A stretch of DNA of 41,076 nucleotides from Tepidamorphus sp. (GCA_028280885.1 JANQKY010000090.1:1-41076); one strand, 5' to 3'. Shown: positions 1 through 9,101, numbered from the stretch's first letter. The notes: a model not told the origin generated them from the letters alone. Numbers and translations: made by a program.

Positions 1-3000
1 TTCGGCTTCCAGATCCATCTCCATGTCGAGCATGTCGGTCGGATAGCCTGTCTTCTCCGCAACGATGGCACGAACCGTCTCGGCAACCGCACTCGTATCG
101 ACGGCGAGTGCATCTGACACGGGCTCGGCGACTGGCGCGACATCGCCTGGGAGGGGAGCCGCGGCGGGTTCCGGAGCAGGCGGCGGCGCGGCCTCCATCA
201 CGTGCCGGTTCTCATAGGCGCCACGCAACGCCGCGAGCGTCGGCCGGTCCGAATCCGGCACGATCGCCTCCTCGGCATGGGCCAATTGCTCGGGCTTTCG
301 ATAGTTGGCGCCGTTCAAGAGAACATGGTGCTTGGCGACGTCCGGCTTGGGCGCGGCCGCGGGCGCGTCGGCCCAGAGGCTTCCAAGATCGAGCCGGTGG
401 CCGGAGGCACACAAGGCCGCGAGCGCGATGTTGAGGCCGGTGACGTCATGGTTCCGCTTCGAATCCAGCGACACCGCCACATGCGGACGCTCCGCGAGAA
501 TGGACTGGGCAAAGCGCGACAGGGTGTTGCCGGGTCCGACTTCAACGAATGTGCGCACCCCATCGGCATACATGGCCTCGATCATGTCGCGGAACCGGAC
601 CGGCGCGGCGATCTGTCCGGCGAGCATCTCCTGGGCCTCCGGGGCTGTGTCCGGATACGGCTTGGCCGTCGTGTTCGAATAGACCGGGATGCGCGGCGCG
701 TTGAACGCGGCCCCGCGGATCGCCTCGCCAAACGGCCCGGTGGCGCCGGCGACGCTTGCGGAATGGAAGGCGGCGGACACATTCAGGCGCTGAACCCGGA
801 GCTTGGCGTCGGCAAGCCTCTTTTCCATCGCGTCGATGGCCGCATCGGGTCCGGACAGCACGACCTGGCTTGCCGTGTTGTCGTTTGCGATGACGACGGC
901 CTCCTGCCCCTGCAGATAGGGCTCGACGGCCTCGCGACCGGCGAAGACGGCAAGCATCGCGCCCGGCGAACCACCGGCGGCCTGGGCCATGGCCAGCCCG
1001 CGCTGACGGGCGAGCGAAACGGCCGTCGCGGCATCGAACGCGCCGGCGGCATGCAGCGCCATGACCTCACCGAAACTGTGACCGGCGGTACAGTCCGGCG
1101 CCAGCCCGAGACCGCGCAGCAGGTTGAGCTGCGCCAGCGCGACGAGGCCGATAGCGGGCTGGGCGTTCTCCGTCCGCGTCAGAAGCGTGTTCTGGCGATC
1201 GCGCGTTTCCTCGTCGTAAGCGGTCGGCGGGAAGGCGATGTCATGGAGCTTCGGCGTGCCGACAAACGCATAGTCGCTCGCCTCGTCCCAGACCGTGCGG
1301 GCGCGGTCGAAATTGACGGCAAGATCCGCGCCCATGCCGACATATTGGCTGCCCTGACCGGCAAACAGGAAGCCGACCTTGCCGTCGCCGGAGCGCTGCG
1401 GGCCGCCATAGGCGAACCGCTCGGTGGTCACCGGCTTGCCGCCGGCAACGAGTTGGTCGGCCTTCTGCGCAAGGGCTGCAAGTTCCTCGGCCGATTCCGC
1501 CACCAGGCAGACGCGGTGGGCCGCGCCGGCGTCGAACGCCATCTGGCTTGCCTGGGCATGGTGGGCGAGATCATGATCCTCACCGCAGGCCTCGACACAG
1601 GCCGCCAGCGCCTGCGTGACCGCCTCGGGCGTCGCGCCGGAAAACGCGAACAGCTCGGTCGGGGCAATGTGGTAGCGGTCGGGCGTCCTGCCCGGCCCGG
1701 TATATTCCTCGACCGCGAGATGGAAGTTGCTGCCGCCGAAGCCGAAGGAACTGACCGATGCGCGACGCGGGTGATCGCTGCCGCGGATCCACGGCCGCGC
1801 CTCGGTCGCGAGATAGAAGGGCGATTCCTCGATATTGAGCTTGGGGTTCGGCGCCGTAACGTTGATCGTCGGCGGCAGAACCTTGTGATGGAGCGCCGAG
1901 ATCACCTTGGCGAAACTCGCCGCGCCGGCAGCTGACTTGGTGTGCCCGATCTGCGACTTGACCGAACCGAGCGCGCACCAGCCGGTCTCGCCGTCGGCAT
2001 GTTCGCCGAAATAGGAGCGGAGCCCCTCGAACTCGGTCGCGTCACCAACCCGCGTACCGGTGCCGTGCGCCTCGGTGAGCTCGACGGTTTTCGGCGAATA
2101 GCCGGCGGCCCGATAGGCCCGCTCCACCGCCCGCGCCTGGCCGCCGGCCCGCGGGGCGTAGATGCTCGTTCCCTTGCCGTCCGAGGACGCACCGATGCCC
2201 CGGATCACGGCATAGATCGCGTTGCCGTCGCGCTCGGCGTCCTCCAGCCGGCGCAAGGCCATGATGCCGCAACCCTCGCCCATGATGGTGCCGTCGGAAT
2301 CGGCGGAAAACGGCCGGCAGGTGCCCGCCGCCGACATCGCCGGCGTCTTGGAAAAGCACATGAACATGAAGATGTTGTTCAGCGCGTCGGCGCCGCCGGC
2401 CAGCACCATGTCGGATTCGCCCAGCCACAGTTCCTGGGCGGCGTGGCGCACCGCGGCCAGCGAACTGGCGCAGGCCGCGTCCGTTGTGAAGTTCGTGCCG
2501 CCCAGATCGAGCCGGTTGGCGATCCGGCCGGCAACGACATTGCCCAGCAATCCGGGAAAGGTCGTCTCGCGCCATTCGCCGTAATTGCCCGTGATCCGGT
2601 CCGCGATGGCGGCCGCATCGGCGTCGGAAAGCCCATGCTGGCGCATCGCGCGCATCCAGATGGGGCGGTCGAGCCGGCTCGACATATCGCCGATCAGCTC
2701 CGTGCCGGCGGCAACGCCGAGGACGACGCTCGTACGGTCAGGGTCGATATCCGCGAATTGTGCGCTACGGGCTTCCCTCAAGACCTGTTCGGCGACGTAG
2801 AGCGCCAGCAACTGCACCGTGTCAGTGGTTTCGAGCACCTGCGGCGGCGTGCCGAAGCGCATCGGGTCGAAGGCGAAATGCGGTATGAACGCGCCGTGGC
2901 GCGAATAGGTCTTGTCGGGAACGGAGGGGTCGGGGTCGTAATAATCCGCAACCCGCCAATGGCTTTCGGGAATGTCGGTGACCGAATCCACGCCCTCGAC

Positions 3001-3096
3001 AATGTCCCTCCAGAAGCCGACCGTCGTGCCCCTGCCGGGAAACAGGGTGCCCAGTCCAACGACTGCGATCGGAGAGAAATCGAATTTATCAGTCAA
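1..3096 (-). CDS. pfaA: PfaA-like PUFA/secondary-lipid synthase, KS-AT-ACP, partial (C-terminus off window)
   Basis: Multidomain type I fatty-acid/polyketide synthase that would build a long-chain acyl product by iterative condensation. The 1032 visible residues are KS (about 8-460), AT (about 560-860), a proline/alanine linker and the first helix of an ACP at about 995-1032, where the window ends. Seen motifs: KS DAACASS with Cys209, EAHGTGT and SQIGHTKSAAG; AT GQGSQ and GHSFGE with Ser674. The ACP start (VAEKTGYPTDMLD) is the type found in tandem ACP arrays of PUFA synthases, so more ACPs and a KR probably follow outside. I chose the TTG at 3096 because GGAGAA (3102-3107) lies just upstream; the ATG at 3109 is out of frame and stops at once. 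It lies 50 bp downstream of the pfaD-like gene on the same strand. The product cannot be told without the rest of the locus. Confidence 0.88.
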   Translation of the reverse strand, partial: MTDKFDFSPIAVVGLGTLFPGRGTTVGFWRDIVEGVDSVTDIPESHWRVADYYDPDPSVPDKTYSRHGAFIPHFAFDPMRFGTPPQVLETTDTVQLLALYVAEQVLREARSAQFADIDPDRTSVVLGVAAGTELIGDMSSRLDRPIWMRAMRQHGLSDADAAAIADRITGNYGEWRETTFPGLLGNVVAGRIANRLDLGGTNFTTDAACASSLAAVRHAAQELWLGESDMVLAGGADALNNIFMFMCFSKTPAMSAAGTCRPFSADSDGTIMGEGCGIMALRRLEDAERDGNAIYAVIRGIGASSDGKGTSIYAPRAGGQARAVERAYRAAGYSPKTVELTEAHGTGTRVGDATEFEGLRSYFGEHADGETGWCALGSVKSQIGHTKSAAGAASFAKVISALHHKVLPPTINVTAPNPKLNIEESPFYLATEARPWIRGSDHPRRASVSSFGFGGSNFHLAVEEYTGPGRTPDRYHIAPTELFAFSGATPEAVTQALAACVEACGEDHDLAHHAQASQMAFDAGAAHRVCLVAESAEELAALAQKADQLVAGGKPVTTERFAYGGPQRSGDGKVGFLFAGQGSQYVGMGADLAVNFDRARTVWDEASDYAFVGTPKLHDIAFPPTAYDEETRDRQNTLLTRTENAQPAIGLVALAQLNLLRGLGLAPDCTAGHSFGEVMALHAAGAFDAATAVSLARQRGLAMAQAAGGSPGAMLAVFAGREAVEPYLQGQEAVVIANDNTASQVVLSGPDAAIDAMEKRLADAKLRVQRLNVSAAFHSASVAGATGPFGEAIRGAAFNAPRIPVYSNTTAKPYPDTAPEAQEMLAGQIAAPVRFRDMIEAMYADGVRTFVEVGPGNTLSRFAQSILAERPHVAVSLDSKRNHDVTGLNIALAALCASGHRLDLGSLWADAPAAAPKPDVAKHHVLLNGANYRKPEQLAHAEEAIVPDSDRPTLAALRGAYENRHVMEAAPPPAPEPAAAPLPGDVAPVAEPVSDALAVDTSAVAETVRAIVAEKTGYPTDMLDMEMDLEAE

Positions 3097-3146
3097 CGCA
3101 ATTCTCCATAAAAAATACAATCAGGCGCGAAACGGCCGAAATGAAA

Positions 3147-4874
3147 TCAGTCCAGTAAAAGCTGTCTTGGCGCGTAATGAAAAGCGTCCGGTGGCACCGG
3201 CAGGCCTAAGGCCCTGAGAGTCTGCGCCCGGGTGATCTGGGTTGCGCCTTCGAGAATATTCAGGCCGATCTGTTCGACTGTCCTGTTGGCGGGGTCTTCG
3301 AGAAAACTCCCCCGCACCCAGTCGTTGAAGGCGCCCATCGCCGGGCCGCACCAGATCTGATAGTCGATGCGGCGGTCGCGGACGCCCTCGCGTGCCCATT
3401 GCGCGCCCATGAACATGTAGCGCTTGAAGACGAGCGCCATCTTCAGCTTGCCGTCGGCTTCGGCGCGCGCGACAAGATCGGGCTTGCGGTCGACGTGATA
3501 GGCGCGCGTCCTGCCCCAGGCGTCCTCGAAGCTCTCTCGCAGCACCTGCTTTTCAAGCCAGGTCGCATCCTTCTGCGAAAACTGCTCGACCGCCTCGTGG
3601 CGACGATAGAGATCGTAAAGCCGCTGCGCCTTGATGGGAAACATGGTGCCGCGCTTGAGGACCTGGACCTTGGCGCCGATCTCGAACATGTCGGCCGCCG
3701 GCGCCATTGCCGTATCGGCGAGGTCGGCTTCGGCGATCATCGCCCGGCCTTCGTCCGACAGGCCGGATTCCAGCGCGCTCTGATTGATCGAGCCGGTGAC
3801 GACATAGTCGGCGCCCAATGCAAAGGCCGCCGCCGCCGATCCCGGCGTGCCGATACCACCCGCCGCGCCGAGCAGGACGGGCCGGCGATAATCGTGCAAC
3901 GCGGCCAGCCGGTCGCGCAGCGTGCAGATGACCGGGAACAGCGCCGTCATCGGCCGGCCGTCGGTATGGCCGCCGGAATCCGATTCAACCGTGATGAACT
4001 CGGCGACCGGCAGGCTCGCCTGCAAGTCGGCCTGCTCGGGCGTGATGTCGCCCGCCGCGACCAGCGCCTCGAGCATCTCCGGCGGCGGCGGCGCGATGAA
4101 GACTTCGGCGACTTCCGGCCGGGAGATCTTGGCGAAGACGCGCGTCGCGCGCGTTATCTCTCCATCCGCACCCCGTGCGAGGCCGCTTGCCGAAAACCGC
4201 ACCATGTCGCGGGAATGCGTCATGAAGCCGGACGCCGAGACGTTGCGGACGCCCTCTTTCAGGAAAACGTCGACAGCCTGGCGCTCGCGCTCGATATGGT
4301 CGGGGGAATGAATGAGGTTGGCGCCCCAGGCGGCATCGGGGCCGACGGCCTCGCGGATTGCGATGATCGCGTCGCGGACGGGTTCGGGGCGAAGGCCGGC
4401 GCTGCCGAAAAATCCGACGAAACCGGCCCGAACGGCCGCGATCACCATCTCGGACGTCGCAATTCCCCGCGCCATCTCGCCGACCACATAGGCAAACCGG
4501 CTACCGCAGGTCTCGCAGAAAGAGCGCGAGCCGAGCCATTCCGGATAGATGCCCGGCACCGTTCCGATCACCGGGCCCAGGCCGGCCCCACCCGAAGAGG
4601 GCGCGGCCGACCCGTTGCCCGACGCACTGCCCCGCAGCGAGGCCGCCCGCCCGTGCACTGCGTGATGGTGTATCGATGCATCCTGGCGAAAGGCCTCGAC
4701 AACCTCCTGCAGCGTTATCGACGAAGGCGGTTGCACGATCGTGCCGTCATCGTCGCCGGAGGCTCCCGCCGCGGCGCGCGCAAAGGCCTCGCTCTGCGCA
4801 CCCGCGTCCGCGGCCTCGCCAAATCCGGCATCAACACTTCTGGCGGTGAACTCCTGTGCGAGTTCCTGCGGCAT
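3147..4874 (-). CDS. pfaD: PfaD-family enoyl reductase of PUFA/polyketide synthase
   Basis: Stand-alone trans-acting enoyl reductase (FMN-dependent TIM barrel of the nitropropane-dioxygenase superfamily) that saturates double bonds during PUFA-type synthesis. The 575-residue product has the PfaD pattern: PGIYPEWLGSRSFCETCG, GGHTDGRP (His303), LLGAAGGIGTP, GADYVVTGSINQ, and the long C-terminal segment with YQIWCGPAMGAFNDWVRGS. A low-complexity Ala/Gly/Ser stretch of about 90 residues precedes the conserved part. The ATG at 4874 has a perfect GGAGG six bases upstream; an in-frame GTG at 4952 would add 26 residues but is less well placed. It is the upstream gene of the pair with the KS-AT-ACP protein. 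As I recall, reductase-first order is seen in myxobacterial pfa loci, while the marine gammaproteobacterial order has pfaD last. Confidence 0.9.
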   Translation of the reverse strand: MPQELAQEFTARSVDAGFGEAADAGAQSEAFARAAAGASGDDDGTIVQPPSSITLQEVVEAFRQDASIHHHAVHGRAASLRGSASGNGSAAPSSGGAGLGPVIGTVPGIYPEWLGSRSFCETCGSRFAYVVGEMARGIATSEMVIAAVRAGFVGFFGSAGLRPEPVRDAIIAIREAVGPDAAWGANLIHSPDHIERERQAVDVFLKEGVRNVSASGFMTHSRDMVRFSASGLARGADGEITRATRVFAKISRPEVAEVFIAPPPPEMLEALVAAGDITPEQADLQASLPVAEFITVESDSGGHTDGRPMTALFPVICTLRDRLAALHDYRRPVLLGAAGGIGTPGSAAAAFALGADYVVTGSINQSALESGLSDEGRAMIAEADLADTAMAPAADMFEIGAKVQVLKRGTMFPIKAQRLYDLYRRHEAVEQFSQKDATWLEKQVLRESFEDAWGRTRAYHVDRKPDLVARAEADGKLKMALVFKRYMFMGAQWAREGVRDRRIDYQIWCGPAMGAFNDWVRGSFLEDPANRTVEQIGLNILEGATQITRAQTLRALGLPVPPDAFHYAPRQLLLD

Positions 4875-5429
4875 TGCTCGCCTCCGGAAAACGACCGGCT
4901 GAAAATGGCTTCCAAACGCAATCAAATTCGTCGGATGCGGGGCCTCTGCCACCCTTCAGCCGGGCGGACGTCCTGTTAAATCGTTGCCGGTCACTGCTTA
5001 TTCGCAAACGACCGAACGTGTTACAAATGTCAAATTCCGGGCCCTTCGGGGCCTAATTCACTCAAAAACGATATCGTCGAATTGCTGTATGGGCAATATC
5101 AAGTCTCAGTTCCAGCCGGCGGGCAAACGCGGCCGTGGCGTATCGCCGTTTCCTGTTTTCCGTTCTGTCTGCTCGGTGGGACGATCGAACACATGGTTAT
5201 TTCATCCAAACCGGACGGTGTCATAAAGGAGCTTTGCGCAAATCTCAACGCGATATTAACCGAGATCGGCCCGCCTGTGCAGGCTCTTTCCGCGCGATCT
5301 GCCAACACCGTTAACGCTGTTGCCGGCACGGCCCTGCGATGATGGCTTGCGGCCCGTGACCGCGCCACGTCTGCCAGATTACGGGGCGGGCGTCGGATCG
5401 CCCTGCCCCGTCGAGTTTGCTCGGGCCTG
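4875..5429. other. Intergenic region upstream of the pfa-like genes, no convincing gene
   Basis: This 555-bp stretch is more AT-rich than its surroundings and probably holds the promoter of the pfaD-like gene. A perfect TTGACA is present on the minus strand around 5029-5034, but I see no good -10 at the right distance. It contains a small hairpin with a UUCG loop (5040-5053) and a large inverted repeat (5381-5411). A 49-codon frame at 5193-5342 has no ribosome-binding site and no recognisable features. Confidence 0.5.
5381..5411 (-). terminator. Strong inverted repeat after the semialdehyde dehydrogenase gene
   Basis: Twelve paired bases (ACGGGGC/GCCCCGT plus GGGCG/CGCCC) with one bulge and a six-base loop, 19 bp past the stop codon at 5430. 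There is no T-run on either side, so it is either a Rho-type end or a transcript-stabilising hairpin. Shown by the sequence; role inferred. Confidence 0.4.
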
Positions 5430-6935
5430 CTAGCGCAGATCGGCCGGCAGGATCGCCTGCGGCATATTCTGATAGCAGACCGGGCGCAGGAAGCGGCGGA
5501 TCGACAGGGTGCCCACCGAGGTCGCGCCGAAATTGGTCGACGCGGGATACGGGCCGCCATGCACCATCGTGTCGCAGACCTCGACACCGGTCGGGAAGCC
5601 GTTGGCGAGCAGCCGGCCGGCCTTGCGCTCCAGAACCGGCATCAGCCTGCCGGCCGTTTCCGTATCGCCCTCGTCGAGCTGGATCGTGCAAGTGAGCTGA
5701 CCCTGCACGTGCTTTGCGATCTCGACCATCTCGTCGACGCTGTCGACCAGCACCACGACGCCGAGCGGGCCGAACACTTCCTCGCCGAGCACCTCGTTGT
5801 CGAGCCACTGCCGGCCCGTCGTCTTGAACAGGAAGGGCGTCGCCTGCCGGTCGGTGCTCTGCGTCGTGACCAGTTCCTCGACCGCGCCCGAACCGCGAAC
5901 GGCCTCGCAACCGGCCCGGTAGGCCGAAGCGATGCCGTCCGTCAGCATCGTCTGGGCGGCGGCCTGCTTCAGGCCCTCGCTTGCCGCGGCGATGAAGGCG
6001 TCCGCGTCAGGCCCGGCAATCGCGACGACGATGCCCGGATTGGTGCAGAACTGGCCGGCGCCCATGGTCAGCGAGCCGACCCAGCCCTCGGCGATCGCCT
6101 GGGCCCGCGCCTTCAGCGCTTCGGGCATCAGGAAGACCGGATTGACCGATCCGAGCTCGCCGAAGAAGGGAATGGGCTCGGGCCTGGCCGCGCAGAGATC
6201 AAACAGCGCCCGCCCGCCCCGGAGCGAGCCGGTGAAGCCGACGGCCTTGATCAGCGGATGCTGGACGAGCGCCTGGCCGACGGCGCGGTTGCCGCCCTGG
6301 ATCTGGCTGAACACGCCCGGATGAAGATTGCAGGCCTTGACCGCCGTGGCGATCGCGTCGGCGACCAGTTCGCTGGTGCCGGGATGGGCCGAATGGCCTT
6401 TCACGACCACCGGGCAGCCGGCCGCGAGCGCTGCCGCCGTGTCGCCGCCGGCGGTGGAGAAGGCGAGCGGGAAGTTCGAGGCGCCGAACACGGCAACCGG
6501 GCCGATCGGCCGCTGCACCATGAAGAGTTCGGGACGCGGAAGCGGCTGCCGGTCGGGCAGCGCCTCGTCGTGGCGGCGGTCGAGATAGTCGCCTTTCAGG
6601 ATATGATCGGCGAACAGCCGGAGCTGGCCCACCGTGCGGCCGCGCTCGCCGATCAGCCGGGCCTCCGGCAGGCCGGTTTCCTGGGTGCCGATCTCGGTGA
6701 TCCGGTCGCCGCGCGCATCGATCTCGTCGGCGATCTTATTGAGGAAGGCGGCGCGGTCCTCACGGCTCGAATAGCCATAGGACCAGAACGCCTCCTCGGC
6801 GGCCTCGCAGGCCCGGTCGACGTCTTCCGGCGTGCCGACGGCGAAGTCATGGGCCGGGCCATGGGCGGGGTCGGAGGAGAAATATCCCGTTCCGCCCATC
6901 CACTCGCCCGCGATCAGGTGTTTTCCCTTTAGCAT
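5430..6935 (-). CDS. Alpha-ketoglutarate semialdehyde dehydrogenase (2,5-dioxovalerate dehydrogenase)
   Basis: Aldehyde dehydrogenase that oxidises 2,5-dioxopentanoate to 2-oxoglutarate, the last step of non-phosphorylative pentose or sugar-acid breakdown. The 501-residue protein has the KGSADH-subfamily features: the opening KGKHLIAGEW, FGASNFPLAFSTAGGD, VVKGHSAHPG, the general base Glu260 in FGELGSVNP and the nucleophile Cys297 in GAGQFCTNPG. I start at the ATG at 6935, which begins the conserved MLKGKHLIAGEW; the longer frame to 6974 adds an unconserved tail. It lies 98 bp downstream of the FAH-family dehydratase on the same strand, whose product would be its substrate, so the two form an operon. 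A GC-rich hairpin (7017-7033) sits between them. Confidence 0.85.
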   Translation of the reverse strand: MLKGKHLIAGEWMGGTGYFSSDPAHGPAHDFAVGTPEDVDRACEAAEEAFWSYGYSSREDRAAFLNKIADEIDARGDRITEIGTQETGLPEARLIGERGRTVGQLRLFADHILKGDYLDRRHDEALPDRQPLPRPELFMVQRPIGPVAVFGASNFPLAFSTAGGDTAAALAAGCPVVVKGHSAHPGTSELVADAIATAVKACNLHPGVFSQIQGGNRAVGQALVQHPLIKAVGFTGSLRGGRALFDLCAARPEPIPFFGELGSVNPVFLMPEALKARAQAIAEGWVGSLTMGAGQFCTNPGIVVAIAGPDADAFIAAASEGLKQAAAQTMLTDGIASAYRAGCEAVRGSGAVEELVTTQSTDRQATPFLFKTTGRQWLDNEVLGEEVFGPLGVVVLVDSVDEMVEIAKHVQGQLTCTIQLDEGDTETAGRLMPVLERKAGRLLANGFPTGVEVCDTMVHGGPYPASTNFGATSVGTLSIRRFLRPVCYQNMPQAILPADLR

Positions 6936-7033
6936 GATGTCATCCCGTATCCGGTTGGTGCAGCGCTCCGGCAATCGGCCGGCTTCCTTGCTGCGTTGCT
7001 GGAATTTCGTCGTTTCGCGCGCGCAAACGCGCG

Positions 7034-8182
7034 TCAGGTCAGCAGGCCGCGCGCGGCCAGATTGCGCATCAGTTGCAGGCTGCCGAATTCCCAGGGCGGC
7101 GCCTTGTCGGACCCCGTCACAACGTTGCGCAAAGCGCCAAGGCTCGGCGTCGCGATCTCGACAACATCGCCCCGCCTGTGGGTGAAGCCGCTGCCCGGCT
7201 CGGCGCGATCCTTGGTCGGCGCGAACATCGTACCCGAAAACAGCATGAAGCCGTCGGGATATTGATGATTTGCGTTGCGGGTCTGGCCGACCAGGTCGGA
7301 CAGGCTGCGGCTGATCTCGGCCATGTTGGAGCGACCCTCCAGGACGAAGCCGTCCTCGCCGCGCACCGTCATGTCGACATTGGCGGTGGCAAGCGTCTCA
7401 AGCGTAAAACGCTCGTCGAACAGTCGGATGAACGGGCCGAGCGCGCAGGAGGCGTTGTTGTCCTTGGCCTTGCCGAGCAGCAGCGCCGACCGGCCCTCGA
7501 CGTCGCGCAGGTTGACGTCGTTGCCCAGCGTCGCGCCGCGGATCGCGCCGGAACTGTCGACGGCGACGACGACCTCCGGCTCCGGATTGTTCCAGCTGGA
7601 GATCGGGTTGATGCCCACAAGGGCGCCGTGGCCGACAGCCGACATCGGCTGCGACTTCGTGAAGATCTCCGCGTCGGGGCCGATGCCGACCTCGAGATAT
7701 TGCGACCACAGGCCTTCCGCCTCCAGCGCCGCCTTGACCTCGCGCGCCTTCTCAGAGCCCGCCTCGATGCTCGACAGGCTGCCGCCGATCAGCGCGCCGA
7801 TGCGGCTTCTGATCGCGTCCGCCTTGGCCGGATCGCCATGGGTGCGCTCGTCGATCACGCGCTCGATCATCGATTGCGCGAAGGTGACGCCGCAGGCCTT
7901 GAGCGCCTGCAGGTCGCAGGGCGCGAGCAGGCAGGGCACCTCGCCGCCCGGGCGCATCGCCTCGGGCGCATGAAGGAAGGCATCGATCGGTCCGAGATCC
8001 TCCCCGTCGAGGTCGGCAAACCGCGCGGCGGGGTCGGCATTGAGGAAATCGACCATCGTCGGATAGGCCGACGAGACGTCGATCAGCCGGTCCCCGCGCA
8101 CCACGACGACCGACGGGCCGGCCTGATCGGGCCGCCAGACGCGCCCGGCAAGCTTCGCGGCGTCTTTATCCTCAGGCAGCAT
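7034..8182 (-). CDS. xylX: 2-keto-3-deoxy-pentonate dehydratase, FAH family (XylX-like)
   Basis: Member of the fumarylacetoacetate hydrolase family, most likely dehydrating 2-keto-3-deoxy-D-xylonate (or -arabinonate) to alpha-ketoglutarate semialdehyde in a Weimberg-type pathway. The 382 residues include CGVTFAQSMIERV, GIGPDAEIFTKSQPMSAVG, WNNPEPEVVVAVDSSG, GNDVNLRDVEGRSALLLGKAKDNN and FSGTMFAPTKDR, in the order expected for the metal-binding C-terminal domain of this long subfamily. The ATG at 8182 has GGAGGGG five bases upstream. Direct coupling with the KGSADH gene and a divergent GntR regulator support a sugar-acid role. The exact stereochemistry of the substrate cannot be read from sequence, so the symbol is tentative. 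Confidence 0.75.
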   Translation of the reverse strand: MLPEDKDAAKLAGRVWRPDQAGPSVVVVRGDRLIDVSSAYPTMVDFLNADPAARFADLDGEDLGPIDAFLHAPEAMRPGGEVPCLLAPCDLQALKACGVTFAQSMIERVIDERTHGDPAKADAIRSRIGALIGGSLSSIEAGSEKAREVKAALEAEGLWSQYLEVGIGPDAEIFTKSQPMSAVGHGALVGINPISSWNNPEPEVVVAVDSSGAIRGATLGNDVNLRDVEGRSALLLGKAKDNNASCALGPFIRLFDERFTLETLATANVDMTVRGEDGFVLEGRSNMAEISRSLSDLVGQTRNANHQYPDGFMLFSGTMFAPTKDRAEPGSGFTHRRGDVVEIATPSLGALRNVVTGSDKAPPWEFGSLQLMRNLAARGLLT

Positions 8183-8344
8183 GATCACCCCTCCACGCAT
8201 TGATCGCCCGACCAGAGATCGAGCCTCACTCCTGTGTTAATCGTGAATTTTCAAAATAACAAAGCATTTTTGAGATTTTTGCGCTTTTTCTCGATTAGGG
8301 GATTATAGTGGCGGGATGACAGGACAGCCAGGCATTCCGGATTG
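8183..8344. promoter_or_regulatory. Divergent control region, sugar-acid operon / GntR gene
   Basis: AT-rich 162-bp spacer between divergent starts. For the plus strand, TTGAGA (8270-8275) and a GATTAG 17 bases later are possible -35/-10 elements. A nine-codon frame with ATG at 8316 ends in TGATG overlapping the GntR start. The arrangement suggests the GntR protein controls both directions, but I could not define an operator. Confidence 0.35.
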
Positions 8345-9019
8345 ATGGAACCAGATCCGCTTCTTCAGGCCTCCGTGCGGGAAGACTCCCCCTATCAGGC
8401 GCTGAAACTGATGCTGATGAGCGGCGCGCTCGGCGCCGGCGAAAAGCTGCAGCCGGCCATTCTCGCCGAACGGTTTTCGATCAGCGCCAGCGCGATGCGC
8501 GAGATCTTCCTGCGCCTGTCCGGCGAGGGCCTTTTGATACAAAAGGAGCAGCGCGGCTTCTGCGTCGGCCTCGGCGATCCGGCGACGCTCGCCGAACTGT
8601 CGGACCTGCGCATCATCGTGGAATGCGGCGCGGTCGAAAAGGCGATCGAGAACAAGGATCTCGACTGGGAGGCGCGGCTGACGGCGGCCCATCACAAGCT
8701 CGCCCATGTGGAATCGCGGCTGCACGCCGCCGGGACGCCGGGCGACATCGTTCCGCTTTGGACCCGCGTCGACTGGGAATTCCACGAAACGCTTCTGTCG
8801 ACCTGCCCTTCGCGGATGCTGCGGGCCTATCACCGCAAGATCTATGAGCATTATCGCATGCAGGTGGTCGCGACCGTGAGGCATGCGGGCTTCTTCGGCC
8901 CCGACACGATCGCGCAGCACGAGGCGATCCTGACCGCGGCGATCGCCGGCGATGTCGAGGCCTGCCGGCGGGCGATCGGCCAGCATGTCGACATCGTGCG
9001 CGCCCACGTCCTGGATTAG
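8345..9019 (+). CDS. GntR-family regulator, FCD (FadR-type) effector domain
   Basis: Transcription regulator of 224 residues. Residues about 15-75 form the winged helix of the GntR family (ALKLMLMSGALGAGEKLQPAILAERFSIS, then REIFLRLSGEGLL). Residues about 90-220 form the all-helical FCD domain, with the metal-ligand pattern DWEFHETLL and the late QHEAILTAAIAGD and GQHVDIV segments. It is transcribed away from the dehydratase/dehydrogenase pair and probably represses it in response to a sugar-acid intermediate (inference). The ATG at 8345 has only a weak ribosome site; it overlaps the stop of a nine-codon upstream frame (8316-8345, TGATG), which suggests translational coupling. The last 19 bases, including the stop, are tandemly duplicated. 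Confidence 0.82.
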   Translation: MEPDPLLQASVREDSPYQALKLMLMSGALGAGEKLQPAILAERFSISASAMREIFLRLSGEGLLIQKEQRGFCVGLGDPATLAELSDLRIIVECGAVEKAIENKDLDWEARLTAAHHKLAHVESRLHAAGTPGDIVPLWTRVDWEFHETLLSTCPSRMLRAYHRKIYEHYRMQVVATVRHAGFFGPDTIAQHEAILTAAIAGDVEACRRAIGQHVDIVRAHVLD

Positions 9020-9039
9020 GGCCCACGTCCTGGATTAGG
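9002..9039. repeat. 19-bp tandem duplication across the GntR stop codon
   Basis: The unit GCCCACGTCCTGGATTAGG occurs twice without a gap (9002-9020, 9021-9039). The first copy holds the stop codon, so the protein is unaffected. Confidence 0.95.
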
Positions 9040-9070
9040 GACTGCGGACTATCATGACCGCGGCGTAAAC

Positions 9071-9096
9071 CCGGAATTAACCGCCGGAATTAACCA
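9071..9096. repeat. 13-bp tandem repeat upstream of lexA
   Basis: CCGGAATTAACCG followed directly by CCGGAATTAACCA (12 of 13 identical), just upstream of the SOS box. Confidence 0.9.
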
Positions 9097-9101
9097 TTGT
9101 C

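Noticed and set aside
202..1935. 577-codon plus-strand frame opposite the KS-AT region
   Set aside because: Low-complexity Arg/Gly-rich translation; the minus strand shows all KS and AT motifs in one frame running to the window edge.
5193..5342. Possible 49-codon gene in the pfa upstream region
   Set aside because: No ribosome-binding site, no family features, and composition fits intergenic DNA.
5381..5411. Intrinsic terminator with certainty
   Set aside because: The stem is strong but no T-run follows on either strand, so it is listed only at low confidence.
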